From an uncultured Flavobacterium sp. (lineage in GTDB: Bacteria; Bacteroidota; Bacteroidia; Flavobacteriales; Flavobacteriaceae), in assembly GCA_947631175.1 (NCBI GenBank), contig CANRKI010000012.1, positions 1 through 38,063 on the forward strand: DNA of 38,063 nucleotides, given 5' to 3'. Of this stretch, positions 8,904 to 16,251 are shown in pieces. Position numbers and translations under genes: made by a program. Each line of letters opens with the position of its first letter. The stretch's first letter is position 1. Under the pieces are notes generated by a model that saw only the letters and a program-made list of their open reading frames with translations, searched no databases and was not told the origin of the DNA.

Positions 8904-9092
8904 ATCCTTGTGAATTAAATTTAATTTTAACTAACTTCAAAAATATTAATCTAATCATATTGTAAATATAACTAAAAAAGTACTTATTTTATTTGTTAAT
9001 TACCTTTTAATTGTGTTTAATTTTGTTATTTAACTTTTTTTGTTAAAATAAAATAAAAATAAGTCAAATATTTTATTTATCCTTTAATTTAC

Positions 9093-9100
9093 TACTTTTG
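9093..9100 (+). promoter_or_regulatory. -7 promoter box for the GNAT gene at 9171
   Basis: TACTTTTG matches TAnnTTTG exactly, giving a leader of about 65 nt. The surrounding 8904-9170 is very AT-rich and holds no gene I can support. No clear -33 TTG. Confidence 0.5.
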
Positions 9101-9170
9101 CTGTTCTCAAAAAAAATAACAAAACTGTAATACAATCCTTTACAGATAAAAAATAGTTCTTAAAAAAAAT

Positions 9171-9788
9171 ATGACGAAATTTGATATCAGCAACGACTAT
9201 ATCTTGGAAAATGATTTTGTGAAATTAATTCCTCTTCAAGAAAAACATTTTGATGATTTATTATATTTTACAGAAAATGAGCCTGAGATATGGCAATATA
9301 CTATGGTAAAAGCGAATACAGCAGAGAGCCTAAAAAAGTATATTAATGCGGCTATCGAAGCTCGAGAAAATAATATAGAATATCCTTTTATTGTATTTGA
9401 TAAAATTCAGAACAAATTTGCTGGAGCTACTCGTTTTTGTGATATAAATTTAGGATTGCAAAAATTACAAATGGGTTATACTTGGTATGGTAAAAAACAC
9501 CAAGGTACAGGAGTAAATAAGCACTGTAAATTTTTGTTGTTACAATTTTGCTTTGAAACGATGCAGATGGAACGTCTCGAATTTAGATGTTACACCGAAA
9601 ATGTTAGAAGTATAAATGCTTTAAAAAGTATTGGATGTACGGTTGAAGGAGTGATTCGTAGTAATGCAATTGGACCTGATGGCAACCGTAGAGATAGTAT
9701 GGTGTTAAGTATTTTAAAACACGAATGGCATGGTAGTGTTAAAAATATGCTTACAGAAAAGTTATATGCGGATTTTGTAACCGTTTAA
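9171..9788 (+). CDS. RimJ/RimL-type GNAT N-acetyltransferase
   Basis: 205 residues. GNAT fold of the RimJ/RimL type: LIPLQEKHFDDLLYF at the N-terminus, GATRFCDI (strand 4), the QMGYTWYGKKHQGTGVNKHC segment (acetyl-CoA site, QGTG in place of RGxG) and LEFRCYTENVRSINALKSIG with VEGVIRS near the C-terminus. Such enzymes transfer acetyl from acetyl-CoA to an amine, such as a protein N-terminus or a small molecule. The substrate cannot be read from sequence. Single-gene unit with its own promoter box and terminator. Confidence 0.5.
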   Translation: MTKFDISNDYILENDFVKLIPLQEKHFDDLLYFTENEPEIWQYTMVKANTAESLKKYINAAIEARENNIEYPFIVFDKIQNKFAGATRFCDINLGLQKLQMGYTWYGKKHQGTGVNKHCKFLLLQFCFETMQMERLEFRCYTENVRSINALKSIGCTVEGVIRSNAIGPDGNRRDSMVLSILKHEWHGSVKNMLTEKLYADFVTV

Positions 9789-9796
9789 ATATATAA

Positions 9797-9831
9797 AGTC
9801 TTAATCTAAAAATGGATTAAGGCTTTTTTTT
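9797..9831 (+). terminator. Intrinsic terminator after the GNAT gene
   Basis: AGTCTTAATC / GATTAAGGCT stem (one G-U pair), 8-nt loop, then a T run. Confidence 0.5.
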
Positions 9832-9888
9832 ATACTTAAATCAAATAATCAAGCGTTATAATTAGGTAATCAAAAAATTATAAAGCTC

Positions 9889-10656
9889 ATGTCGGTTGAA
9901 AAATTCAAAAAATTACATCAAATGCCAGAACCTCTTGTTATTGGTAATGTTTGGGATGTTATTAGTACAAATAAAGCAACAGATGCAGGTTGTAAAGCTG
10001 TGGGAACCTCGAGTCACGTAATAGCAAATATGTTAGGTTACGAGGATGGCGAAAATATTCCGTTTAAAATTATGCTCATGGTTATTACTAGAATTGCCGA
10101 AAAAGCTAAAATACTTGTAAGTGCAGATTTAGAAGCAGGTTATTCTAACAATTATAATGAGATTGTTTTAAATATTGAATCCTTAATTCAGGCTGGTGTT
10201 GTGGGAATAAATCTTGAAGATTCTTTTGTTAAAGATGGAAAAAGACATTTAATGCCTTCGGAAAAAGCCGCAGAAAAGATTGCATACATTAAAAAGGAAT
10301 TAAAATTAAAAGGTTTAGATATTTTTTTAAACGCCCGAATTGATACCTACACTACCAAACACGAAAATACTATAGAAGAAACCTTAACACGAATAAAAAA
10401 ATACGAAGCCGCTGGTGCTGATGGTATTTTTGTACCGTTGATAGAAAAAGAAACAGATATTAAAAAGGTTGTAGAATCTACAGATTTACCTTTAAATATT
10501 TTTTTAACTCCAAAACTACTAAACTATGAAAAGTTGGTTAAACTTGGTGTAAAACGCATTTCGAGCGGAGATAAAATTTTTGTAAAGAATATGGAATACT
10601 TGAAGGAGAATTATATGAAACTCGAAAAAGATAAAAACTTTGAATTTTTATTTTAG
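9889..10656 (+). CDS. Isocitrate lyase/PEP mutase superfamily protein
   Basis: 255 residues, a TIM-barrel enzyme of the ICL/PEP mutase superfamily. Signatures: NVWDVISTNKATDAGCKAVGTSS at the N-terminus, VSADLEAGYSN (acidic metal-site cluster), GVVGINLEDS, FLNARIDTY and GADGIFVPLIE. These correspond to the Mg2+-binding and alpha-keto-acid-binding strands. The KKCGH catalytic loop of true isocitrate lyase is not visible, so a C-C lyase or hydrolase acting on a 2-methylisocitrate- or oxaloacetate-like substrate is possible. The size fits the short PEP-mutase-like group. No pathway partners are adjacent. The substrate is not assignable. Confidence 0.5.
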   Translation: MSVEKFKKLHQMPEPLVIGNVWDVISTNKATDAGCKAVGTSSHVIANMLGYEDGENIPFKIMLMVITRIAEKAKILVSADLEAGYSNNYNEIVLNIESLIQAGVVGINLEDSFVKDGKRHLMPSEKAAEKIAYIKKELKLKGLDIFLNARIDTYTTKHENTIEETLTRIKKYEAAGADGIFVPLIEKETDIKKVVESTDLPLNIFLTPKLLNYEKLVKLGVKRISSGDKIFVKNMEYLKENYMKLEKDKNFEFLF

Positions 10657-10665
10657 ATACAATAA

Positions 10666-10701
10666 AATCTAGTATTCATCGTTGAAGGTAAATACTAGAT
10701 T
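10666..10701. repeat. Perfect 11-bp inverted repeat
   Basis: AATCTAGTATT and AATACTAGATT with a 14-nt loop, just after the stop of the PEP-mutase-like gene and 20 bp before a true terminator. It lacks a T tract of its own, so it may stabilise the mRNA end or act as a DNA site. Confidence 0.5.
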
Positions 10702-10718
10702 ATAGGTTTTATTCATTT

Positions 10719-10757
10719 TAAAAAGGTTTCGTGAATAAATCCACGAAACCTTTTATT
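10719..10757. terminator. Bidirectional terminator
   Basis: A 13-bp perfect stem AAAAGGTTTCGTG / CACGAAACCTTTT (10721-10733, 10742-10754). The acyltransferase stop codon on the minus strand lies in the right arm, so both convergent genes end here. Confidence 0.5.
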
Positions 10758-11580
10758 TTTTAAAACTCTTAAAAGTTCTCTTTTTATTTAATTTGTCCAT
10801 TTCTTCTTGTTGTTCTACAGAAATGACTTTTAGAAATGAGGGATGTTGCTCAATCGCAAATTCTATTTTTCTAACAATCTCATCAATACTTTCGTTATCA
10901 TAATCAATACGTAAAGGTGCTTTAATAACCATGGATTGTAGAATCCCTTTTTTCTTTAAACGCAATCCTTTTTTATCAAACGAACGTCTAAAACCATCAA
11001 TAACAATAGGTACAACAATTGGTCTATGGTTTTTAATAATATGTGCCGTTCCTTTTCGAACTGGTTTAAAAGATTTAGTAGTTCCTTGCGGAAAAGTAAT
11101 TACCCAACCCTCATCTAAAGCAACTCCAATATTTTCGGTATCATTTGTATTTACAGCCTTTCGCTCATTTTCGGCTACATCTTTTCCGTTACTTCTCCAA
11201 GTACGTTCTACGGTAATAGCACCAACATATCCCATTAAACGAGGCAAAATTCCTTTTTGCATGGTTTCCTTAGCTGCTACATAATATAAATTAAGTTTCG
11301 GATTCCATAAATAATCAGTAACACCTTGTATATTATTTTCGCGCCCTTTTAAACTGGCATTAAAAACGTGAAACATAGCAACCACATCGGCAAAATACGT
11401 TTGATGGTTTGAGATAAACAACACATTTGTATCAGGCAAACTTCGTAAAATATCAGAACCTTCAATGTTTAATCGATTAAAACCTTTGTAGCGTCTATGT
11501 GTTGATAATCCAAAAATTAAGATTAACCAACGTTTTAAAAATAATATATGTCCAAATTTATTTCGCTTAAATAAACCCAT
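10753..11580 (-). CDS. 1-acyl-sn-glycerol-3-phosphate acyltransferase family protein
   Basis: 275 residues. PlsC-type motifs in order: FISNHQTYFADV (an NHx4D variant of the catalytic HX4D), ITVERTWRS, TFPQGTTKSF (the FPEGT glycerophosphate-binding block with Q for E) and IVVPIVIDGF. The family transfers an acyl chain to lysophosphatidate or related acceptors at the inner membrane. The substitutions in blocks I and III are a caution that the acceptor may not be lysophosphatidate. The gene lies 27 bp after the Nudix gene on the same strand, suggesting co-transcription. The C-terminal tail is strongly basic. Confidence 0.5.
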   Translation of the reverse strand: MGLFKRNKFGHILFLKRWLILIFGLSTHRRYKGFNRLNIEGSDILRSLPDTNVLFISNHQTYFADVVAMFHVFNASLKGRENNIQGVTDYLWNPKLNLYYVAAKETMQKGILPRLMGYVGAITVERTWRSNGKDVAENERKAVNTNDTENIGVALDEGWVITFPQGTTKSFKPVRKGTAHIIKNHRPIVVPIVIDGFRRSFDKKGLRLKKKGILQSMVIKAPLRIDYDNESIDEIVRKIEFAIEQHPSFLKVISVEQQEEMDKLNKKRTFKSFKK

Positions 11581-11607
11581 TTTTTCTGTTTTTGCAAGAG
11601 AACAAAG

Positions 11608-12255
11608 TTACAAATTTCTGTTATTTAATGCTAAATTAACAAGGTCTATTAACTCGCTTAAAATCATGGCGGTAGCTCCCCAAACTACATAATCATCAAT
11701 TTCGTAATACGGTACATTAACCATTTTTGCGTACGAAGTACTCATTTCTTGATGTTTTATGATGTTTGGATTTAATAAAGTTGAAAGTGGAACTTCGATC
11801 ACATTTCTCACTTCTCTAACGTCGGGTTTAAAAGTAATTTCTGTCGAAATTGTACCCATAAACGGAAAAACCATAAAGTTACTTGGTGGCACATAAACCG
11901 ACGAAAGACTCGAAAGTACTTTTACTTTATCTACTCCAACTTCCTCAAAAGTTTCGCGCAAAGCAGTTGCTTGCAAATCTTTATCAAAGCTTTCTTTTTT
12001 TCCTCCTGGCAAACTTATTTGTTTGGAGTGTATGCCTTTGTACTCATTTCGTTCTATTAAAACCAAATGGGTTTGATCATTTTTTGGGTAAAATAAAATT
12101 AAAACTGCAGCTTCGCGATACGTAATGGTCGAAAAATCGGTTTCTAACAATTCGGCTATTCGTTCACTAGGTGCCATCTTTTGATGGGATTTTAAAGAAG
12201 GTAATTTTATATTTTGTAAATTTGCGGTCGATTGTATAAAGGTATCAAAGTCCAT
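11608..12255 (-). CDS. CoA pyrophosphatase (Nudix hydrolase, NudL-like)
   Basis: 215 residues. The Nudix box is complete: GGKKESFDKDLQATALRETF continuing EEVGV, giving Gx5Ex7REUxEExGU. It is preceded by LIERNEYKGIHSKQISLPGG, matching the extended LLxxRxxxxxxHxGQxxxPGG motif of the CoA-hydrolysing subgroup (K replaces G). Such enzymes cleave coenzyme A to 4'-phosphopantetheine and 3',5'-ADP. I use the ATG at 12255; a TTG five codons upstream is less likely. Together with the downstream acyltransferase it suggests acyl/CoA turnover, though the functional link is inferred only from proximity. Confidence 0.5.
   Translation of the reverse strand: MDFDTFIQSTANLQNIKLPSLKSHQKMAPSERIAELLETDFSTITYREAAVLILFYPKNDQTHLVLIERNEYKGIHSKQISLPGGKKESFDKDLQATALRETFEEVGVDKVKVLSSLSSVYVPPSNFMVFPFMGTISTEITFKPDVREVRNVIEVPLSTLLNPNIIKHQEMSTSYAKMVNVPYYEIDDYVVWGATAMILSELIDLVNLALNNRNL
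12217..12224 (+). promoter_or_regulatory. Possible -7 box for the DUF4268 gene
   Basis: TAAATTTG matches the consensus and lies inside the 5' end of the divergent Nudix gene, about 67 bp before the DUF4268 start. The gap between the two starts is only 36 bp, so the promoters must overlap coding sequence. Weak evidence. Confidence 0.5.
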
Positions 12256-12291
12256 TAGATCAAAAATCAATTAGTAATAAATATACTGAAA

Positions 12292-12735
12292 ATGTTTAGT
12301 AAAGAAGAAGCCCAAAAGTTAAAAAAAGAATTCTGGACAACTTTCTCCGAAGAATATCCGAGAAAATGGTTGTTGTACGATACAAAGATAAAAGACTTTA
12401 CTTTTAAATTTTATGCCGACAATAAAAAAGCACAGGTTACTTTAGATATTGAATGTAAAGATGATGAAAAACGTAAAATTTATTACGAAAAAATTGAATC
12501 CTTAAAAACTATTTTACACGAAGAATATTTACCTGATGCTGTTTTTGAAAGACATTTTCATTTAGATACAGGAAAGGAAATTAGTAAAATTTGGATCGAA
12601 AAAACTGGCGTTTGTATTAATAATCGTGCAACTTGGCCAGAGATTTTCGAATTTTTCTATGAGAAAATGAAACAGTTTGAATACTTTTTTTACGAATATC
12701 AAGATTATATTTCAGATTTAGAAATCAATACATAA
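12292..12735 (+). CDS. DUF4268 domain-containing protein
   Basis: 147 residues, soluble, highly charged. MFSKEEAQKLKKEFWTTF, the RKWLLYDTKIKDFTFKFYAD segment and the C-terminal tract rich in aromatic residues (FEFFYEKMKQFEYFF) match the short DUF4268 proteins of Bacteroidota. In some longer proteins this domain accompanies nuclease-like domains, but no catalytic motif is visible here. Function unknown. Single gene ending in a strong bidirectional terminator. Confidence 0.5.
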   Translation: MFSKEEAQKLKKEFWTTFSEEYPRKWLLYDTKIKDFTFKFYADNKKAQVTLDIECKDDEKRKIYYEKIESLKTILHEEYLPDAVFERHFHLDTGKEISKIWIEKTGVCINNRATWPEIFEFFYEKMKQFEYFFYEYQDYISDLEINT

Positions 12736-12767
12736 AAAAAACGGGAACATTGCGTTCCCGTTTTTTT
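12734..12767. terminator. Bidirectional terminator
   Basis: CGGGAAC, loop ATTGC, GTTCCCG flanked by A7 and T7, between the convergent DUF4268 and GNAT genes. Confidence 0.5.
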
Positions 12768-13215
12768 ATATGTTTTTATATAGCATCACCATATCTGTAC
12801 ATACTATTTTGTTTTCAATAATTTTTTCTTCGTAATTGTCTACAAAATAATTTTCTTTAATATAGTTCATTCTAAATCCAAGTTTTTGATACATATATAA
12901 TTGAGCAAGAGATGAGTTTCCTGTTCCAATCCATAATTTTTTGTATCCGTTTTGTTTGGCTTGTTTGATGCAAAAATTAATTAAATCCGTTCCTAAACCT
13001 TGTCCTTGGTATTCTTCATCAACGGCTAAGTTTTTAATCTCAATTTCGGTATCATTTAATTTTAATAAAGCTACAACTGCCACCGGAAGTGTTTCTTCAT
13101 ATAACTGAAAAATAATACAATTGTTTATATAAGATTCGATCACTTCTTCCGACGGATCTGCTAAAATCAATAAATCCCAATCTACTGTTTCGCTATTTAC
13201 TTGTGCTATTTTCAT
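12766..13215 (-). CDS. GNAT family N-acetyltransferase
   Basis: 149 residues. A compact GNAT domain: VAVVALLKL (strand 3), IEIKNLAVDEEYQGQGLGTD (strand 4 and the acetyl-CoA pyrophosphate loop, QGQGLG), KLWIGTGNSSLAQLYMYQKLGF (strand 5 and helix 4). Small free-standing GNATs of this kind acetylate diverse amines; the substrate is not predictable. The ATG follows the glycosyltransferase TAA by one base (TAACATG), so translation is probably coupled to that gene. Confidence 0.5.
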   Translation of the reverse strand: MKIAQVNSETVDWDLLILADPSEEVIESYINNCIIFQLYEETLPVAVVALLKLNDTEIEIKNLAVDEEYQGQGLGTDLINFCIKQAKQNGYKKLWIGTGNSSLAQLYMYQKLGFRMNYIKENYFVDNYEEKIIENKIVCTDMVMLYKNI

Positions 13216-13216
13216 G

Positions 13217-14449
13217 TTATTTTTTATTCTTCTCTTCTATCCAACGCGACATAAATTCGGTACTTCTATTTAAGTGAAAATTTAAAATCTCACCTATAAA
13301 ATTCGAATTTCTGTGCAAAGTTACATTATTTTTCACGTCAATAATCTTCTGTAAAAATAAATCTTTAAACCTTTCTAGCTTATAAACTTGTTCAATAATT
13401 TGATAACCGTTTTGTTGTGATTTATCCCAAACGGTTTGGTTTTGGTATAAAGTAACGCATTTTGCAATTGTATCGTTATAATCATCAGTAATAAAACCGT
13501 TCCAATCTAAATTTTCATGCATGGCTTCGGCACCAAGAGTTGTGGTTACACTAGGTGTGCCTAAAAGCATTGCCTCATATAATTTACCTTTAATTCCAGC
13601 TCCAAATGGAATAGGAGCAAGCAAAATTTTAGCATCTTCAATTACTTGTAACGCATTTTCGGCTCTTCCGTTTACATAAAACCGATCGGCGGGTTTATGC
13701 AATTGTAATACTTTTTGTGATGGATATGCACCATAAATTTGCATTGATGCTTCAGGAAGTTTTTTTCGCAATTCGGGCCAAATTTTTTCTTTTATAATCT
13801 GTACAGTTGCCCAATTGGGTTCGTGTAAAAAATTACCAATACAAACAAAATCTTTTCGTTGAGAAAAGTTTTTGTTTTTTAAAAAATTGGGAGTACTTAA
13901 CGTGGTAACAAACGGAAGGTAAAACAAAATATGTGCAGGTACTTTAAAGGTGGTAAGCAACAAATCCATTTCAAATTCCGAAATAATTAGCGAAAGGTCG
14001 CAACGCAAAATACTTGCTACTTCGCGCTTGGCATGATCTGAAAACAAATCATTTATATCAAATTTTTTGTTTTGTTTGTAGGCTAATTGTCGGGCATTTC
14101 GCAAACAATGTAAATCTTCAGTATCTAAAATTCGAACCGCATTGGGACATTGTTGTAAAACGCGCCAACCAAATTGCTCTTCGACCATAAAACGGTCAAA
14201 AATAACTACATCAGGATTTAAATTCTTAATGAAAACATCAAACGATTTACTATTCAATTCAATCGAATGCGTTTGAATATCTAACGTACTTAAATCAAAA
14301 CTAAATTCGCTTGGTGCTGCCGTTGCAGCATAGTGTATTTGGTAGCCCTGATTTTTTAGCAAATCAATAATTTGCAACATGCGTGTACCTGCTGCCGATG
14401 ATTTTGGTTCGACCCAAACCGATGAAAGTATAATTACCTTTTGATTCAT
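13217..14449 (-). CDS. Glycosyltransferase family 4-like protein
   Basis: 410 residues, GT-B fold. The N-terminal domain has the Gly/Ala-rich acceptor-side loop (SSAAGTRMLQIIDLL). The C-terminal domain contains FVCIGNFLHEPNW, then VIEDAKILLAPIPFGAGIKG and KLYEAMLLGTPSVTTTLGAE, which is the nucleotide-sugar site including the E-x7-type motif. It probably adds a sugar to a polysaccharide or glycan; donor and acceptor are unknown and no polysaccharide cluster surrounds it. The ATG at 14449 is chosen over a TTG at 14491, because the promoter lies between them. Confidence 0.5.
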   Translation of the reverse strand: MNQKVIILSSVWVEPKSSAAGTRMLQIIDLLKNQGYQIHYAATAAPSEFSFDLSTLDIQTHSIELNSKSFDVFIKNLNPDVVIFDRFMVEEQFGWRVLQQCPNAVRILDTEDLHCLRNARQLAYKQNKKFDINDLFSDHAKREVASILRCDLSLIISEFEMDLLLTTFKVPAHILFYLPFVTTLSTPNFLKNKNFSQRKDFVCIGNFLHEPNWATVQIIKEKIWPELRKKLPEASMQIYGAYPSQKVLQLHKPADRFYVNGRAENALQVIEDAKILLAPIPFGAGIKGKLYEAMLLGTPSVTTTLGAEAMHENLDWNGFITDDYNDTIAKCVTLYQNQTVWDKSQQNGYQIIEQVYKLERFKDLFLQKIIDVKNNVTLHRNSNFIGEILNFHLNRSTEFMSRWIEEKNKK

Positions 14450-14453
14450 GCCC

Positions 14454-14484
14454 CAAAAGTACTCGGTAAATAGTTTATTACCAA
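14454..14484 (-). promoter_or_regulatory. Promoter of the glycosyltransferase-GNAT pair
   Basis: On the minus strand: TTG (14484-14482), 20 nt, TACTTTTG (14461-14454), a full match to the Bacteroidota TTG/TAnnTTTG promoter. The -7 box ends 4 bp before the ATG, so the transcript should be leaderless or nearly so. Confidence 0.5.
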
Positions 14485-14493
14485 AAAACAATG

Positions 14494-14501
14494 TATTTTT
14501 G
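14494..14501 (+). promoter_or_regulatory. -7 promoter box for miaE
   Basis: TATTTTTG matches TAnnTTTG 19 bp before the miaE ATG. It overlaps the upstream flank of the divergent glycosyltransferase promoter. Confidence 0.5.
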
Positions 14502-14520
14502 CTAGGTAATACACATTGCT

Positions 14521-15102
14521 ATGTTAGGATTAAAATTACCAACAGACCCAAGATGGGTAAATATTGTAGAATCGAACATTGAAGAGATTTTAACGGATCA
14601 TGCGTGGTGCGAGCATAAAGCTGCGGCAAACGCTATGTATATTATTGTAAATAATTCGGAAAAACCAGATCTTGTACAAGAAATGATTTCGATTGCTCGC
14701 GAAGAAATGGAGCATTTTGATGTGGTTTTTAAAATTATACAAGAACGCGGTTTAACTTTAGGTCGTGAACGTAAAGACGATTACGTTGGCGAATTAATGA
14801 AGTTTGCCAAAAAAGATGGAAGTCGAAACGATGCCTTAATTGAGCGGTTACTTTTTGCAGCTATGATTGAGGCTAGAAGTTGCGAACGTTTTAGAGTTTT
14901 ATCTCAAAATATTACCGATAAAGAATTAGCCAATTTTTATCATGAATTAATGGTAAGCGAAGCTAACCATTATACTACCTTTTTAAGATTAGCTAAAAAA
15001 TATACGGATCGTGTAGACGTGGACAAGCGTTGGAAAGAATGGTTAGACCACGAAGCAACTATTATTGCTAAATACGGAAAAAAAGAAACTGTTCATGGTT
15101 AA
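14521..15102 (+). CDS. miaE: tRNA-(ms2io6A)-hydroxylase, MiaE-like
   Basis: 193 residues. A ferritin-like di-iron four-helix bundle with the expected carboxylate/histidine ligands: AWCEHKAAANA (E and H in helix 1), REEMEHFDVV (ExxH), EARSCERFRVL and ELMVSEANHYTTF (ExxH). MiaE hydroxylates 2-methylthio-N6-isopentenyl-adenosine at tRNA position 37 using O2, making ms2io6A. Length and spacing of the motifs fit the family well. miaA and miaB, which make its substrate, are not in this window. It has its own promoter box and terminator, so it is probably monocistronic. Confidence 0.5.
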   Translation: MLGLKLPTDPRWVNIVESNIEEILTDHAWCEHKAAANAMYIIVNNSEKPDLVQEMISIAREEMEHFDVVFKIIQERGLTLGRERKDDYVGELMKFAKKDGSRNDALIERLLFAAMIEARSCERFRVLSQNITDKELANFYHELMVSEANHYTTFLRLAKKYTDRVDVDKRWKEWLDHEATIIAKYGKKETVHG

Positions 15103-15105
15103 AAA

Positions 15106-15140
15106 TAAAAAATCCTTAAGTGATGCTTAAGGATTTTTTT
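15106..15140 (+). terminator. miaE terminator
   Basis: AAATCCTTAAG, loop TGATG, CTTAAGGATTT followed by a T run, directly after miaE. The following 15141-15282 shows nothing I can name. Confidence 0.5.
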
Positions 15141-15282
15141 GTTTGAAATAATAATTGACAATAGCTATATTTTAGACTTAATGACCAATATTAGAAAGAT
15201 TGTAGTTAGAGGTCTTGGAAATTTGTAAAGGAAATTCAATATAATTTTAGTGTCATTTTAGTTATTTAGGGCAATGGCGCAG

Positions 15283-15374
15283 CGCGTTAGGGATTGTAGT
15301 GGCATCCTTTTGTGAGGAACGAACAAAAGATATAACGAAAAGCCCGCCGCACCTACTAAAAGGTGCGGAACGCT
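15283..15374 (+). repeat. Interspersed hairpin repeat, copy A
   Basis: Begins GCGTTAGGGATTGTAGTGG and contains a stem ATCCTTTTGT / ACAAAAGAT (15304-15313, 15323-15331) that pairs perfectly except for one extra C in the left arm. Then come ATAACGAAAAGCCCG and a second perfect 8-bp hairpin CCGCACCT, ACTAAA, AGGTGCGG (15347-15368). The same family recurs at 23100, 27070, 27197 and 32355. Not protein-coding: a short minus-strand frame through it (15258-15464) is judged spurious. Confidence 0.5.
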
Positions 15375-15380
15375 ATGAGA

Positions 15381-15419
15381 AAAAAAAATCTCCAATGTAA
15401 GTACATTGGAGATTTTTTT
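15381..15419 (-). terminator. Terminator of the M23/TonB receptor/lipoprotein operon
   Basis: AATCTCCAATGTA and TACATTGGAGATT with A- and T-runs on both sides. It ends at the stop codon of the lipoprotein gene. Confidence 0.5.
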
Positions 15420-16209
15420 ATGGTTCGGTAATTTCTGTTTCTGGTGTTGTATTTTTTTCGGCAAATTGATTGGCAGATAGGTTGTGTACCGGATCGTATT
15501 CGGAAACTTCCCAATTTGTGTCTAATAAATTTACGTATTGGTAGTGTAATTTATCGTCCTTATCAAAAGCGCCGTTTTTGTTAATATCTTCGATGGATCT
15601 GAAATATAGGCGTTTTATGGCATCAACTACGTTCCAATCGATAAGCTCTTGGTAGTTTTTTGTAAGTTTTTTAAAGTTACTTCCGTCTATTTTAGAGATG
15701 TAAAGCGATTTGATATCGTTTGCATCGATTCTGCCATCTGCATTTGTATCTGCATCGGCGATGGTATAAATTAATATGCCATTTTGTGTTTTTGCAGCAA
15801 AGGATTCTAAATACGTTACGGTTTGTATTTTAAGTACTTGCTGGGTTAGCGAGTGGATTTTAGTAGAATCGATGTGCTGAAATTTAAGGTTGTCGAAATC
15901 GCCTGTAATTTCGTAGCGGTTGTAGTTGGAAATGGCGTAGCTAACCGCGTTTGTTTTGCTGTTGCCGTAGCTGCTGTATTTTCCGGTATCGTAAACTCTG
16001 ATGTCGCCAACTGGGAATATTAGGTATTTTGTACCTTCCATATAAACGGGAAGGTCTGATACTTTTATAATGGTTGAGTCTGGTTTTACCTCGTTGGTTA
16101 CTACTTCTTTTTCTTTATATATTACTTTAGGCTTTTCTTGCACTTTTTCGGTGCAACTAACTAAGGCTAAAGTGAGGATAAAGAAAATATGGATTGCTTT
16201 TTTTTCCAT
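15418..16209 (-). CDS. Lipoprotein with EF-hand-like Asp-rich loops, unknown function
   Basis: 263 residues. Signal peptide with lipobox LVSC (Cys19), so it is probably outer-membrane or periplasm anchored. Two Ca2+-binding-type loops are visible: DADTNADGRIDANDI (152-166) and DINKNGAFDKDD (208-219), both of the DxDxNxDG pattern seen in EF-hands and dockerins. Between and around them the protein has beta-propeller-like phrases (LYISKIDGSNFKKLT) hinting at a TolB/PD40-like blade. I do not recognise a family. It is the last gene of a likely operon: M23 peptidase, TonB receptor (42 bp upstream), this gene. It may be a surface accessory of that receptor. Confidence 0.5.
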   Translation of the reverse strand: MEKKAIHIFFILTLALVSCTEKVQEKPKVIYKEKEVVTNEVKPDSTIIKVSDLPVYMEGTKYLIFPVGDIRVYDTGKYSSYGNSKTNAVSYAISNYNRYEITGDFDNLKFQHIDSTKIHSLTQQVLKIQTVTYLESFAAKTQNGILIYTIADADTNADGRIDANDIKSLYISKIDGSNFKKLTKNYQELIDWNVVDAIKRLYFRSIEDINKNGAFDKDDKLHYQYVNLLDTNWEVSEYDPVHNLSANQFAEKNTTPETEITEP

Positions 16210-16251
16210 GTTTAAAAAATTTACATATCAAATATAACAAAATATGGGCAA

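Noticed and set aside
15258..15464. 68-residue minus-strand frame
   Set aside because: It runs through repeat copy A and a terminator and overlaps the end of the lipoprotein gene. Its sequence is explained by the repeat.
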